Part shown: positions 36,254-46,768 of the stretch, one piece after another | How positions within the stretch are numbered: the first letter of the stretch is position 1 | Layout of the letters: the number at the start of each line of letters is the position of its first letter | Origin: Clostridia bacterium UC5.1-1C12 | GTDB taxonomy: Bacteria; Bacillota_I; Bacilli_A; Erysipelotrichales; Erysipelotrichaceae | Assembly (NCBI GenBank): GCA_001305055.1 | Contig: BBZX01000001.1 | Location: 186,001-250,000, forward strand | Reading direction: 5' to 3' | DNA length: 64,000 bases | Notes under the pieces: generated by a model | The model's database searches: none | What the model was told of the DNA's origin: nothing | Seen by the model: only the letters and a program-made list of their open reading frames with translations | Made by a program: the position numbers and the translations under genes

Positions 36254-38836
36254 CTATTTGGCATCATACCATGATTTGCCGATATTTGCATCTGCAATCA
36301 AAGGTACTTTCAATTCCATTGCCTGTTCCATCGCATTCTTAACTAAAGTCTTCATTAATTCAATTTCATCCTCACAAACATCAAAAATCAATTCATCGTG
36401 AATCTGAAGAATAATTTTTGATTTGCACTGCTGCTTCACCATCGCATTATAAACATTAACCATGGCCACCTTGATTAAATCGGCACTGGAACCCTGAATC
36501 GGTGCATTCATTGCCGCCCGCTTGCCGAACTCACGAACCATGTAGTTTTTATCATGAATTTCATTAATTTCACGACGGCGGTTAAACAGTGTTTTCACAT
36601 AACCATTGGCTTCACAGAAAGCGACAGTCTCATCCATAAACTGCTTGATTTCAGGATAAGATGCAAAATAACGCCCAATGAAATCCTTTGCCTCATTGCG
36701 GCTGATGCCAAGCTGTTCGCTTAAGCCAAACTCACTGATGCCGTAAACAATTCCGAAATTAACTGCCTTTGCCTGACGGCGCATATTACTTGTAACATCA
36801 TCATGGGCAACACCAAACACTGACATTGCTGTTTGTGTATGAATATCAATGCCGCAGTTGAAGGCATTGATCATTTCCTTCACATCCGCCATATGCGCCA
36901 GCATGCGCAATTCAATCTGAGAGTAGTCCGCTGACAGCAGCACATGATTTGGACTGGCTACAAAAGCCTTACGGATTTCCTTACCTTCTTCATCACGCAC
37001 CGAAATATTCTGCAGATTCGGTTCAGAAGATGATAATCGGCCAGTGGTAGTCAGGCATTGGTTAAACAATGTATGAATCTTACCGTCAGTCTTTACATGC
37101 TTGGCAAGACCAATCGCATATGTGCTGTAAACCTTTTGGAATTTACGATGCTCCATCAGCAGCGGAATGATCGGATGCGCATTCATCAGTTTTTCCAGTA
37201 CATCTACTGCCGTAGAACGCTTTTTACCGGCCTTCAGACCCAGCTCATCAAATAAAACGACAGCCAGCTGCTTTGGTGAATTGATATTAAATTCATGACC
37301 GGCAGCCTCATAGATTTGTTTGGTCAAAGCCAATACTTTCAGATTCGTATTTTCTGCAATTTCATTCAACACATTCAGATCCGTGCAAATGCCATTGTTT
37401 TCCATTTCGAATAAAACTTTTGTAACCGGCATCTCAATATCATAGAACAAGCTGTTTAATTCCTTTTCAGCTAATTCCCTCTTCAACTGTTCAACAGCCG
37501 CATAACAGCCATGCGCCTGAATCTTTACATATTCGATACGCGATAATTCATCACTTAACTGCGGACGTCCTTTTTTGCCATAAACATCGTCGCTTATAAG
37601 CTTGCGGTCAATCTTGAATTTTTCAGCAAACGCATCATAACCGGTAATCGTGCCGTCACTTAGAAATGCTGCAATCCAGCAATCAAAATCTAAACCATTG
37701 ATTGGAATCTGAACATGTTCAAACAAATGCATCAGATGCTTGACATCAAAGCCCGCCTTGCTTTCCGTATTGGCTAAAAATGCCTGTGCACGCTCGTCCT
37801 TGCGCAGATCATTGATTTCAATATATTCGCAGCCGCTGTCATTAACCCATGCCAAACCAAAGAATTCAGCATCCTCATAGGCTTCATTGTTGCAGTCAGG
37901 ATATAACAGCACACCGCTTTTAAGCAGCGATTCACTGATTTGATCAACCTTTTTTATCTCTGTATCCGCATAGACAGTCTTATCCTCAACTTGTTTTACA
38001 AATGACAGCATTTCATATTTTTTATAGAAACTGTTGCTTCTTTCTACATCTTCATTAAAGATACAGGATTCTAAATCAAAAGGCAGCTTCGCATCGGTAA
38101 TGATGGTAGCTAAAAATAAAGAAAGCTCAGCTTTATCCTTATTCATTTCTAACTTTTCTTTCAGCTTGCCCTTGATCTCATCGATATGCTCATACAGATT
38201 ATGAACTGTTTCATATTGATCCAAAAGCTTCAGCGCTGTCTTTTCACCGACACCTGGAACACCCGGAATGTTATCCGCTGTATCACCCATCAAACCCTTT
38301 AATTCAATAATTTGAGAAGGTGTAACATGAAAATTTTCCTTTAGTCCCTGTACATCCACCAATTCCATTTCCGTGATACCTTTTTTCATCAGCAGCACAT
38401 TGGTTGTCTCATCAATCAGCTGCAGCAAATCACGATCGGATGTCAAGATTACCGTCTGATAATCAGGATAGGTTTTTGCGGCGCTGCCGATGATGTCATC
38501 AGCTTCAATCCCCTCGCATTCATACCATGGAATTCCCTTAGCTTCCAAATATTCTCTGGCAATAGGAAATTGCACGATCAGCTCCTGATCCAGCTGCTTG
38601 CGGGTTCCCTTATATTCTTTAAATGTCTCATGGCGAAAGGTTGGCTTGCCGCTGTCAAAAGCTACCAGCAAATGATCCGGCTTAATTAAATCCAGCGCCT
38701 TGTTTATCATTGTGATAAAGCCATAGACCGCATTGGTAGGAATACCGTTAGATGTAGTCATCATACGGCCGTATAGAGTTGCGTAGTATGCTCGAAAGAG
38801 CATCGCATTACCATCAATCAATAAGCATTTTTTCAT
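36254..38836 (-). CDS. polA: DNA polymerase I
   Basis: 860 residues. N-terminal 5'-3' exonuclease (LLIDGNAMLFRAYYA, GDTADNIPGVPGVGEKTA). The central 3'-5' exonuclease-like domain lacks the catalytic DxE (DAEFFGLAWVNDSG region), as in Bacillus Pol I, so no proofreading is expected. Polymerase motifs A LSADYSQIELRML, B RRQAKAVNFGIVYG and C QIHDELIFD. Start 38836 has AGGAGGTC 7 nt upstream; the in-frame ATG at 38863 lacks an RBS. Extended -10 TGGTAGAAT lies about 35 nt upstream. Confidence 0.97.
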   Translation of the reverse strand: MKKCLLIDGNAMLFRAYYATLYGRMMTTSNGIPTNAVYGFITMINKALDLIKPDHLLVAFDSGKPTFRHETFKEYKGTRKQLDQELIVQFPIAREYLEAKGIPWYECEGIEADDIIGSAAKTYPDYQTVILTSDRDLLQLIDETTNVLLMKKGITEMELVDVQGLKENFHVTPSQIIELKGLMGDTADNIPGVPGVGEKTALKLLDQYETVHNLYEHIDEIKGKLKEKLEMNKDKAELSLFLATIITDAKLPFDLESCIFNEDVERSNSFYKKYEMLSFVKQVEDKTVYADTEIKKVDQISESLLKSGVLLYPDCNNEAYEDAEFFGLAWVNDSGCEYIEINDLRKDERAQAFLANTESKAGFDVKHLMHLFEHVQIPINGLDFDCWIAAFLSDGTITGYDAFAEKFKIDRKLISDDVYGKKGRPQLSDELSRIEYVKIQAHGCYAAVEQLKRELAEKELNSLFYDIEMPVTKVLFEMENNGICTDLNVLNEIAENTNLKVLALTKQIYEAAGHEFNINSPKQLAVVLFDELGLKAGKKRSTAVDVLEKLMNAHPIIPLLMEHRKFQKVYSTYAIGLAKHVKTDGKIHTLFNQCLTTTGRLSSSEPNLQNISVRDEEGKEIRKAFVASPNHVLLSADYSQIELRMLAHMADVKEMINAFNCGIDIHTQTAMSVFGVAHDDVTSNMRRQAKAVNFGIVYGISEFGLSEQLGISRNEAKDFIGRYFASYPEIKQFMDETVAFCEANGYVKTLFNRRREINEIHDKNYMVREFGKRAAMNAPIQGSSADLIKVAMVNVYNAMVKQQCKSKIILQIHDELIFDVCEDEIELMKTLVKNAMEQAMELKVPLIADANIGKSWYDAK

Positions 38837-38914
38837 AAATAAGACCTCCTGCACATAAAACAAACTTCCATATTATTCTACCACAAATTTGGACTCACTA
38901 ACAGAATTTGACAT

Positions 38915-38938
38915 AGAAAAACACTCCGCAGAGTGTTT
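38915..38938 (-). terminator. Terminator upstream of polA
   Basis: 8-bp stem AAACACTC / GAGTGTTT with a TGCG loop and TTTTC on the minus strand. It closes whatever is transcribed from 39068 and insulates polA. Confidence 0.8.
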
Positions 38939-39068
38939 AATTCAAAATAATCGATTAATGCCGGCAATCTGAAGATTATATCTTAGTTTACAAGTAAAGG
39001 GTCCTAAATACAGAGCAGCACACAAATCCTTTTTTTTATATTCATAGTTCTTGATACCACTATCCTAT
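38939..39068 (-). ncRNA. Candidate small transcript or short ORF between alr and polA
   Basis: A complete minus-strand unit: promoter at 39075-39102, about 130 nt, terminator at 38919-38938. As read, it holds only a 13-codon frame starting ATGAATATAAAAAA. If its A8 run is really A9, a 34-codon frame opens that runs to a TGA just before the terminator (KKDLCAALYLGPFTCKLRYN within). It could be an sRNA, a small-protein gene, or an alr read-through region. Not recognised. Confidence 0.35.
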
Positions 39069-39074
39069 ATTCAC

Positions 39075-39102
39075 ATTGTACGGTATTAGCGGCCATAAGC
39101 AA
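39075..39102 (-). promoter_or_regulatory. Promoter-like pair after alr
   Basis: TTGCTT (39097-39102), 16 bp, TACAAT (39075-39080) on the minus strand, just downstream of the alr stop. Confidence 0.5.
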
Positions 39103-39138
39103 GAAAAATACTTCGCAGCTAAATCATGCTTTTGCACT

Positions 39139-40295
39139 TTAAAAATGCTCATAAAAACGTGGTACTCGGGCCGAGATCTGACATACCAGATCATTGTTGA
39201 TGGTATGCACACAGCGGCTCCATTCATCAATGCTGATACGTTCTTTGCCGTCTTGTCCTATTAGGGTAACAATATCACCGCTCTTTACATGCTCGATGCC
39301 GGTTACATCAATCATCAGCTGATCCATACAGATATTGCCGACAATCTCAACACGCTGAGAATGAAGCAGTACCTGCATCCCCTGATTGCTGGCAGCTCTA
39401 GGAATACCGTCAGCATAACCGATGGATACGGTTGCGATCAAACGGTCTTCTTTTGCCTTATAATGCCGGCCGTAACCGACACTGCAGCCCTTTTTCACTA
39501 AGCGTACACGGGATACTTCCGCATGCAAAGACATGGCCGGTATAAATTTAGGCGATGTATTAATCAGGATTGAATCATCACTGGTAAAACCCAGCATAAG
39601 GATGCCGGGTCGAACATAATCGTAACAAAGTTCAGGATAGTTCAGCACTCCATAGCTGTTTTGCAGATGCCGCTTACCCGGATTGAATCCGGCATGCAAA
39701 ACATCAGCGATAACCTGATCAAAAAGTTCGCGCTGATGAATCGTATAAGCACGGTCATCTTCAATATCTAAGCTGTCCGCTACACTGAAATGCGAAAATA
39801 GCCCCTCAACAGATACATGCTGAAGCTTGTAAATTTCAAAAACCTCTTGAATGTTATAGTCATCATCAAGACAGCGGATGCCTAACCGTGCCATACCAGT
39901 GTCGATTTTGATATGACCGCGGATCACAACATGATGTGAAGCCGCATATTCATCTAATTGAGACGCATAATCAAGGGATAAGAAATTCTGCAGCAGCTGT
40001 TTTTCATGCAGATAGTGAAAATGCTCCTTAGGCGTATATCCCAGAATCAAAATATCGCCGCTGATTCCTGCCTCCCGCAGATTCAATGCCTCATCAACGC
40101 TGCTTACCGCAAAGGTTTTAATTCCCTCCTGCTGCATCAGCATCGATAACTGCCGGTCACCGTGACCATAACAATTCGCTTTCACAACAGCCATGATTTC
40201 GGTTGTCTCAGGAATCAGTTTTTAATTTCCTCCAGATTATGCCGGACTGCATTGCCATCAACCTGCAGCCATGCTCTTGATTTAGATTGCAGCAT
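39139..40295 (-). CDS. alr: Alanine racemase (one apparent frameshift)
   Basis: About 386 residues, PLP enzyme supplying D-Ala. PLP lysine in MAVVKANCYGHG, catalytic tyrosine in GCSVGYGRHY, plus KIDTGMARLGIR, LQNSYGVLNYP and GNICMDQLMIDVT. It starts at 40295 behind GGAGGGATAGC with SRAWLQVDGNAVRHNLEEIK; the frame breaks near 40215 where A5 should be A6. Third gene of murF-ddl-alr. Given the VanC-like ligase next door, activity on serine deserves testing; it has no membrane domain like VanT. Confidence 0.93.
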
Positions 40296-40313
40296 GCTAT
40301 CCCTCCGTTCTTT

Positions 40314-41370
<1,057 letters not shown>

Positions 41371-42748
41371 TTATTTAACCTTTTCCTTTATCTGATCGAA
41401 TATCTCATCGAGCTTCATCCCCCGTGAGCCTTTAAATAATACGGTTGCCTCATGATCTGTTTCCGCAAGCAAGGCAGCAATCAGTTCATTCCGTTCAATA
41501 AAATGCCGAACATCGCTGATACCAGCCGCTTTTGCTCCCTTGGCAATATATTCAGCCATCGGGCCCAGGCAGAAAACCTTATCCAGCTTAAAATTTGCGC
41601 AGTCACGGCCAAGCTGTTCATGAAGCATAGGACTTGTAACACCTAAATCAAGCATATCACCAAGCACCGCTATGCGGTTGCCGCCCTTTATCTGATTGAA
41701 AGTAGCTAAAGCAGCCAAAGCACTTTGCGGATTGGATTTATATGCGTCATTCAGCACCAGCCATTGACCCACTGAGCTTAATTCATTGCGCATACTGGTT
41801 GTTTCCACACGCTGAAAACCACGCTGTATTTCTTCATCGCTCATCCCTAGCTCATGGCCCACTAAATAAGCCGCACAGCCATTCATCGCCTGATGGCGGC
41901 CGAGAATATTACAGCTGAACGCTTCATCAGTCAGTGAAAGCGTAAATGTGATGCCTTCATGATTCTGAGAAAACGATGTAAGCATACAGTCATTGTGCTC
42001 ACCCTCGCCAAAGGTTTGCACCCTGAGCTGACGCAGATCATGAGATGGAATTTCCTGACCAAGATAAGGATCATCGCCATTATAAAAGAAAGCACTGCCG
42101 TTATGTAACCCTTCAATCAATTCACATTTAGCTTTGGCGATATTCGCCATACTGCCTAAATTTTCAAGATGCGCTACACCAACATTGGTAATAATCCCAA
42201 TATCCGGTTTCACAATCTCACATAAGGCTTCAATTTCATGGCGATTTTCCATTCCCATTTCCACAACCGCCACATCGATATCCTCATCAAAGGAAAGCAG
42301 TGTCAGCGGTACACCAATCTCATTGTTGTGGTTCCCCTGTGTCTTCATCACCCGATAACGCTCAGACAACACGCCAGCTACCATATCCTTCGTGGAAGTC
42401 TTGCCATTACTGCCGGTAATTCCCACCGTCTTATAATGACAAAGCAGCCGATACTCACCCGCCAGCCGCCAAAGCGCTGCTGCCGTATCTTCAACTAAGA
42501 TTACTGCCGCATCCTTAGGCGGGTTGGCTCATTCACATTCCAAAGCAGGGCAGCTGCACCCTTGGCTAAAGCCATGTCTGCATAGGCGTGGCCATTCACC
42601 CGCTCGCCAACAAGCGGAATAAATAAATTACCGGGTTCAACCTGCCGTGAATCAATACAGACTCCCTTGATTGCAACCTCATCATACACCGTATTTTCAT
42701 TCTTTGATCCTAGCATCTGCCGGATTTCAGAAACTGTTTTTTTATCAT
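41371..42748 (-). CDS. murF: UDP-MurNAc-tripeptide:D-Ala-D-Xaa ligase MurF (two apparent frameshifts)
   Basis: About 459 residues. It adds the D-Ala-D-Xaa dipeptide to UDP-MurNAc-tripeptide. ATP site GITGSNGKTSTKD, then VVEMGMENRHEIE, NVGVAHLENLGS and DAYKSNPQSALAAL. Start 42748 behind AGAGGG; one A is missing in the A7 after it (giving KKTVSEIRQML), and a second break lies near 42525. It is the first gene of the murF-ddl-alr precursor operon, driven by an extended -10 at 42777-42785. Confidence 0.94.
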
Positions 42749-42776
42749 TGCCAAACCCTCTAACATTTCTTTCAAT

Positions 42777-42785
42777 ATTATAGCA
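42777..42785 (-). promoter_or_regulatory. murF-ddl-alr promoter
   Basis: Extended -10 TGCTATAAT (TATAAT 42777-42782), no clear -35. The remaining upstream spacer up to 42962 holds only an 8-bp ATGATTTC / GAAATCAT inverted repeat (about 42837-42863) without a T tract. Confidence 0.55.
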
Positions 42786-42962
42786 TAACTTTCCATTGTG
42801 CACGAGAAATCCGTACCTGTCAGTACCCAAGAAAATGATTTCTCCCCCTTCAGGAAATCATGCCATCATCGATAACAGTTCCTTCCTGTATTTTAATGTC
42901 TCTGTTTTACCAGCTGTATTAGCGTCGCGCCCAAGCCTTTCCATACAGCTTTATTACTATTA

Positions 42963-43118
42963 TCAGATATATTTTATAAATATATCCGGTAGATGCCTGC
43001 ATATGTAATTCCTATATAATGAAAAAAGGCTATTTGCCTTTTTCGCATTTAAATACCGATAAATAACATAAGCCGTTGCCGAAACGATCGCATATGCAGG
43101 TAAACCTATTGTATTCAT
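42963..43118 (-). CDS. Small hydrophobic peptide, toxin-like
   Basis: Behind a strong RBS (GGAGGGAGCTAATT) an ATG opens NTIGLPAYAIVSATAYVIYR followed by a Lys-rich stretch. As read it continues to 51 residues, but an intrinsic terminator sits inside it. With one more A in its A5 run it would stop after 29 residues (YLNAKKGK) exactly in the terminator loop (stop at 43030). One membrane helix plus basic tail resembles small type I toxin or holin-like peptides. No antitoxin RNA identified. Confidence 0.45.
   Translation of the reverse strand: MNTIGLPAYAIVSATAYVIYRYLNAKKANSLFSLYRNYICRHLPDIFIKYI
43021..43043 (-). terminator. Terminator within or after the small hydrophobic ORF
   Basis: 7-bp stem AAAAGGC / GCCTTTT with a 5-nt loop and T6 on the minus strand. 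Confidence 0.75.
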
Positions 43119-43168
43119 AATTAGCTCCCTCCTACCTCTATATACGCAGGGCAGATCAAGTTTTCTAA

Positions 43169-44401
43169 TTATTTATGTTCAAGTAAATAATAATTGCGTT
43201 TCCCCTTTTTAATCAAAGTCAGATTTGCCAACAATGCATTTTCTGGTGTCAGCACCGCTTCAAGATCGGTAACCTTATCACCATTTACCTGAATTGAACC
43301 TTGTTTGATCCATTCACGGGCTTCACGTTTGCTGCTGGCAATTCCCCCCTCAACAAGTGCGTCAACCAATGGCAGTGTATTCGCAACTTCACGTTTTTCA
43401 AAGCCGTGGAAAGCATCTTTTAATTCACTTTCATCAAGCTCACGGATATTGCCTTTGAATAATACATTCGTAATCTTTAATGCTTTCTGATATTCTTCTT
43501 CACCATGGAGGAATGTTACAACTGACTGAGCCAGTGCCTTTTGAGCCTCACGCAGATGCGGTTCAGTTTTTACCTTTTCCTCATAAGCCTGAATATCTTC
43601 TTTATTCATAAAGGTCAGCTTTTTCAAGTAATCAATGACCTTTTCATCTTCAGAATTCACTAAAAATTGATACATCTCATAAGAAGAGGTCTTATTCTTA
43701 TCCAGCCAGACAGAACCACTTTCACTCTTACCAAATTTCGTACCGTCTGCCTTGGTAATCAGCGGCATCGTAAAGCCATAACATTCAGTATTGGCACCAT
43801 GTTTCTTGCGGATCAGCTCTAATCCTGAAGTGATATTGCCCCATTGATCCTGACCGCCGATCTGCATAACACAGTTTTTGGTTTCATAAAGATGCAGAAA
43901 GTCAATGGACTGCAGGATCATATATGAGAATTCGGTATATGAAATGCCTGATTCCAGACGGCTTTTTACTGTTTCCTTACTTAACATGTAATTCACATTA
44001 AACAGCTTGCCGTAATCACGCAGATAATCAATAAAGTTCAGCTCTTTGTACCAGTCATAGTTATTTACTAACTCACAATCAAAAATAGTCGTGATTTGCT
44101 TGCTTAAAGCTTCAAAATTCTTATTCAGCACATCCTTTGAAATCACATCACGCTCAGAAGTTGAACGCGGATCACCAATCAGGCCGGTACCGCCGCCGAC
44201 CAGAATAATCGGATGATGCCCATGATCAGCTAACCGTTTAGCTGTTAACATTGAAGAAAAATGTCCGATATGCAGGCTGTCAGCCGTAGGGTCAGTACCA
44301 ATATAAAACGTCATGCCGCCATTATTGATTTTTTCTTCAAGTTCCGGCGAAGTGACACTTTCAATCAATCCCCGCCATTTTAATTCTTCAAATAATTTCA
44401 T
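43169..44401 (-). CDS. tyrS: Tyrosyl-tRNA synthetase
   Basis: A 410-residue class I synthetase, intact. HIGH-type motif in SLHIGHFSSML (about residues 43-53), GGQDQWGNITSGLEL for tyrosine binding, KFGKS as the KMSKS loop, and a C-terminal S4 RNA-binding domain (KREAREWIKQGSIQVNG). It is controlled by an upstream T-box and has RBS TGGAGGAAAAAG. Single TyrS in the window. Confidence 0.97.
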   Translation of the reverse strand: MKLFEELKWRGLIESVTSPELEEKINNGGMTFYIGTDPTADSLHIGHFSSMLTAKRLADHGHHPIILVGGGTGLIGDPRSTSERDVISKDVLNKNFEALSKQITTIFDCELVNNYDWYKELNFIDYLRDYGKLFNVNYMLSKETVKSRLESGISYTEFSYMILQSIDFLHLYETKNCVMQIGGQDQWGNITSGLELIRKKHGANTECYGFTMPLITKADGTKFGKSESGSVWLDKNKTSSYEMYQFLVNSEDEKVIDYLKKLTFMNKEDIQAYEEKVKTEPHLREAQKALAQSVVTFLHGEEEYQKALKITNVLFKGNIRELDESELKDAFHGFEKREVANTLPLVDALVEGGIASSKREAREWIKQGSIQVNGDKVTDLEAVLTPENALLANLTLIKKGKRNYYLLEHK

Positions 44402-44422
44402 TTTCTTTTTCCTCCATCAAAT

Positions 44423-44629
44423 AAAAAAGCGTCCTATCCAAGGACGCTTAGCGTGGTACCACCTTAGTTCATGTGAAAACACATGCCCTCAATCAGATAA
44501 CGGAATCAACCGGTCTATCTTTGCAATAGACAGCTCCAAGGTGTATTTCTATCGGCTTATCTGTGATTTTCACCAACCATCACATCTCTTTGCATAATAC
44601 CGATAGCTCTTTTCTCTTCAACGCTTATA
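44423..44629 (-). ncRNA. Tyrosine T-box riboswitch
   Basis: The roughly 200-nt tyrS leader contains the T-box sequence AAGGUGGUACCACGC; the variable base U fits discriminator A of tRNA-Tyr. A Stem I side loop GAAAUACACC carries specifier UAC (Tyr). The terminator is AGCGUCC / GGACGCU followed by T6 (44422-44448). Uncharged tRNA-Tyr should stabilise the antiterminator and turn tyrS on. Confidence 0.93.
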
Positions 44630-44635
44630 TTAAAC

Positions 44636-44663
44636 AGTATATTGATTCAAAACGATTTGTCAA
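44636..44663 (-). promoter_or_regulatory. tyrS promoter
   Basis: TTGACA (44658-44663), 16 bp, TATACT (44636-44641), giving a start at about 44629. The -35 ends 2 bp before the ccpA stop. Confidence 0.82.
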
Positions 44664-44664
44664 C

Positions 44665-45657
44665 TTATTTCGTAGATTTACGTGGTGAATAAATATAACT
44701 CAATTCAATTTCCTTATCAATAACCTCATCTTCATCATGAAGCATCTTTGTCATCACACGCATCGCTACGGCGCCTAAATCATAATCCGGAATCTTAAAT
44801 CCTGAGATCTGCGGTCTTGCCATCGCGTTGTACTTGCTGTCAAGGATGCAGACAACTTCCATGTCCTCAGGAATGCGGATATTATTTTCAGCGGCGGTAT
44901 TCAGTACAGCCATTGCCTGTGAATCACGATAAGTGATTACTAACTCATGTTTATGACTCTTAAAATACTCCTGCAGGAATAAATAAGATGAACGATAATC
45001 CTTAGGAATTTCAATGTAATTGTCAAAGCTCTTGCCGGCATCCGCAAAAGCACGGGAAATGCCATCAAACAATTGCTTGATCATTGCCGGATTCTTACGA
45101 TCCTCAACTAAAGCAATATCGGTAATGCCTTTATTGAGATACTTCGCAGTAAAATCATAAACCAGCTTAGAGTAGTCAACATAGACAGAGCCAATGGTAT
45201 CGTCAGACATTTTATTGCCGATGACAACGATTGGTACTTGATAACGTGTCAGCGTATTCAGTTCATTTTTTGACAATTTATCATTAAAAATCACTACGCC
45301 GTCAACCCGTGACTTAATAATTGTTTCAATGATATCATTCATTTCAATGATACCCTCAGTAGCCGTATGTAAAACGATGTTGTATTTATAAATCTTAGCA
45401 ACATCGATCAGACCATTGATAATCTGTCCGGTATAGAAGAAACTCGCCTCCGGAACGATCAGCGCAATCGTCGTAGTTTTCTGCAAAGCCAGCCCCTGAG
45501 CAATCGCATTCGGTTTGTAACCCAGCTTTTCAATCGCTTCCTGTACCTTCACACGAGTATCCTCACGAACTACTTCACTGCCGTTGATAACCCTTGATAC
45601 AGTAGCCAGCGATACATCGGCTTCCTTCGCAACATCATAAATAGTAATTCTTTTCAT
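44665..45657 (-). CDS. ccpA: LacI-family regulator, CcpA-like
   Basis: 330 residues. N-terminal LacI HTH YDVAKEADVSLATVSRVING with hinge helix KPNAIAQGLA, and a periplasmic-binding-type effector domain. The HTH and the genomic site (next to tyrS and the ytxG/ytxH-type genes, as in Bacillus) favour CcpA, the carbon catabolite regulator that binds HPr(Ser-P). The HPr-contact residues were not checked, so another LacI member is possible. Last gene of a three-gene operon with a cre-like palindrome at its promoter. Confidence 0.82.
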   Translation of the reverse strand: MKRITIYDVAKEADVSLATVSRVINGSEVVREDTRVKVQEAIEKLGYKPNAIAQGLALQKTTTIALIVPEASFFYTGQIINGLIDVAKIYKYNIVLHTATEGIIEMNDIIETIIKSRVDGVVIFNDKLSKNELNTLTRYQVPIVVIGNKMSDDTIGSVYVDYSKLVYDFTAKYLNKGITDIALVEDRKNPAMIKQLFDGISRAFADAGKSFDNYIEIPKDYRSSYLFLQEYFKSHKHELVITYRDSQAMAVLNTAAENNIRIPEDMEVVCILDSKYNAMARPQISGFKIPDYDLGAVAMRVMTKMLHDEDEVIDKEIELSYIYSPRKSTK

Positions 45658-45665
45658 ATCTTCAC

Positions 45666-46307
45666 CTAACCTTGTTCTTCTTCATCAGCTTTTTCAGATG
45701 TTTCAAGGCAGCATTGTGCAGCTTTGGCTTCATCCTTCTCTTTAAGCTCATCCGCCTTTAATACCTTTTTCAAGCCTTCCAGCGCACTTTCTGCAGCCTT
45801 CAGCGTTGAACGGCGTACCTTATCAATACCATCCTGTACATGCTCATCTTGTATTACTTCAACGATTTTATCTGAAACCGTATCGATGGTTGACGCAACT
45901 GCCGGATTATTCAGAATATCCTGAACACTGGTATCAATGGCAGAAATTACTGTTTCAGCTGTTTTCTTTACCGTTTCCTTACCAGTCTCAAGCTTATGCA
46001 TCAAATCTTCATTTTCTTTTAATGAATCAACCTTCTCCTTAGAAAAACTGATCAGGCGGTCGATTTCAAGCTGAATCTTAGCCTTTACCTCAGCCCGTTT
46101 TTCAGGATCATCATTTTCTCTGCACCATTTTTTGAATTCTTCAGAAATTCGTTCCAACTCCTTAATTACCTGATCAATAAATGGATTTGTATTTCCTTTT
46201 TCTTCTTCATCCTGCAAAGTGATGATTTTATACTTAACTTCCTTTTCAATTTCCTTTGCTTCTTCAGCAACTTCTTCATTATTCAGCTTTGCATTAGGCT
46301 CTTCCAT
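45666..46307 (-). CDS. Acidic coiled-coil protein, YtxH-like position
   Basis: 213 residues, strongly charged and almost wholly helical (VIKELERISEEFKKW, KETVKKTAETVISAIDTS). A coiled coil covers the middle, with acidic ends and a CC pair near the C-terminus. No membrane segment or catalytic motif. It lies between the DUF948-like protein and ccpA, the place of ytxH in Bacillus; similarity is positional and compositional only. Confidence 0.65.
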   Translation of the reverse strand: MEEPNAKLNNEEVAEEAKEIEKEVKYKIITLQDEEEKGNTNPFIDQVIKELERISEEFKKWCRENDDPEKRAEVKAKIQLEIDRLISFSKEKVDSLKENEDLMHKLETGKETVKKTAETVISAIDTSVQDILNNPAVASTIDTVSDKIVEVIQDEHVQDGIDKVRRSTLKAAESALEGLKKVLKADELKEKDEAKAAQCCLETSEKADEEEQG

Positions 46308-46321
46308 AAGTTTGACCTCCT

Positions 46322-46720
46322 TTAGTCCTGACTTTCTTCAGCAGCTGGTGCTGGTTCTGCAGCCGTATTTTCTGATTCGTCAACCCCGCCATGATTCAAC
46401 AGCCAGTCACGAATTACATTCAGATTTGATATCAATGCCAGCAATGCGGATTTAACAGCATTCTGACTCATTTCATGCAGATTATCCAAGGTCTGAGAAA
46501 ATTCTGTGACCGTATTCAGCGGTGCGTCCAGCTTTCTGATCTGTTCCTCGACAACACTCACCGTTGAATCAACAGTAACCATTGTCTTCTGCATGCTTAC
46601 AAAGAATTGTATGATTTTTCTCAGCAGAAGAATCACATAAATCAAAACAATTACCCCGATGATCGGCAAAAGCTTTGAACACAATTCACTAAAAAATTCA
46701 ATAAACTGATCTGTAGTCAT
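46322..46720 (-). CDS. DUF948/YtxG-like membrane protein
   Basis: 132 residues: one N-terminal membrane helix (LLPIIGVIVLIYVILLLRKI, about residues 17-36), then a heptad-rich cytoplasmic region (DSTVSVVEEQIRKLDAPLNT) typical of DUF948, and an acidic Ala/Pro-rich tail. It is the first gene of the ytxG-ytxH-ccpA-like operon and faces the murC cluster upstream. General-stress role known only for relatives. Confidence 0.72.
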   Translation of the reverse strand: MTTDQFIEFFSELCSKLLPIIGVIVLIYVILLLRKIIQFFVSMQKTMVTVDSTVSVVEEQIRKLDAPLNTVTEFSQTLDNLHEMSQNAVKSALLALISNLNVIRDWLLNHGGVDESENTAAEPAPAAEESQD

Positions 46721-46737
46721 AGTAACACCTCATATTA

Positions 46738-46766
46738 AGTGTACAACACTTTGAAACCTATTTCAA
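46738..46766 (-). promoter_or_regulatory. Promoter of the ccpA operon with cre-like palindrome
   Basis: TTGAAA (46761-46766), 17 bp, TACACT (46738-46743). The -35 forms one arm of a perfect inverted repeat TTGAAA-CCTA-TTTCAA (46751-46766), close to the catabolite-responsive element but without the central CG. Confidence 0.6.
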
Positions 46767-46768
46767 GA

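Noticed and set aside
42837..42863. 8-bp inverted repeat upstream of murF as a terminator or attachment site
   Set aside because: No T tract on either strand and no partner copy in the window.
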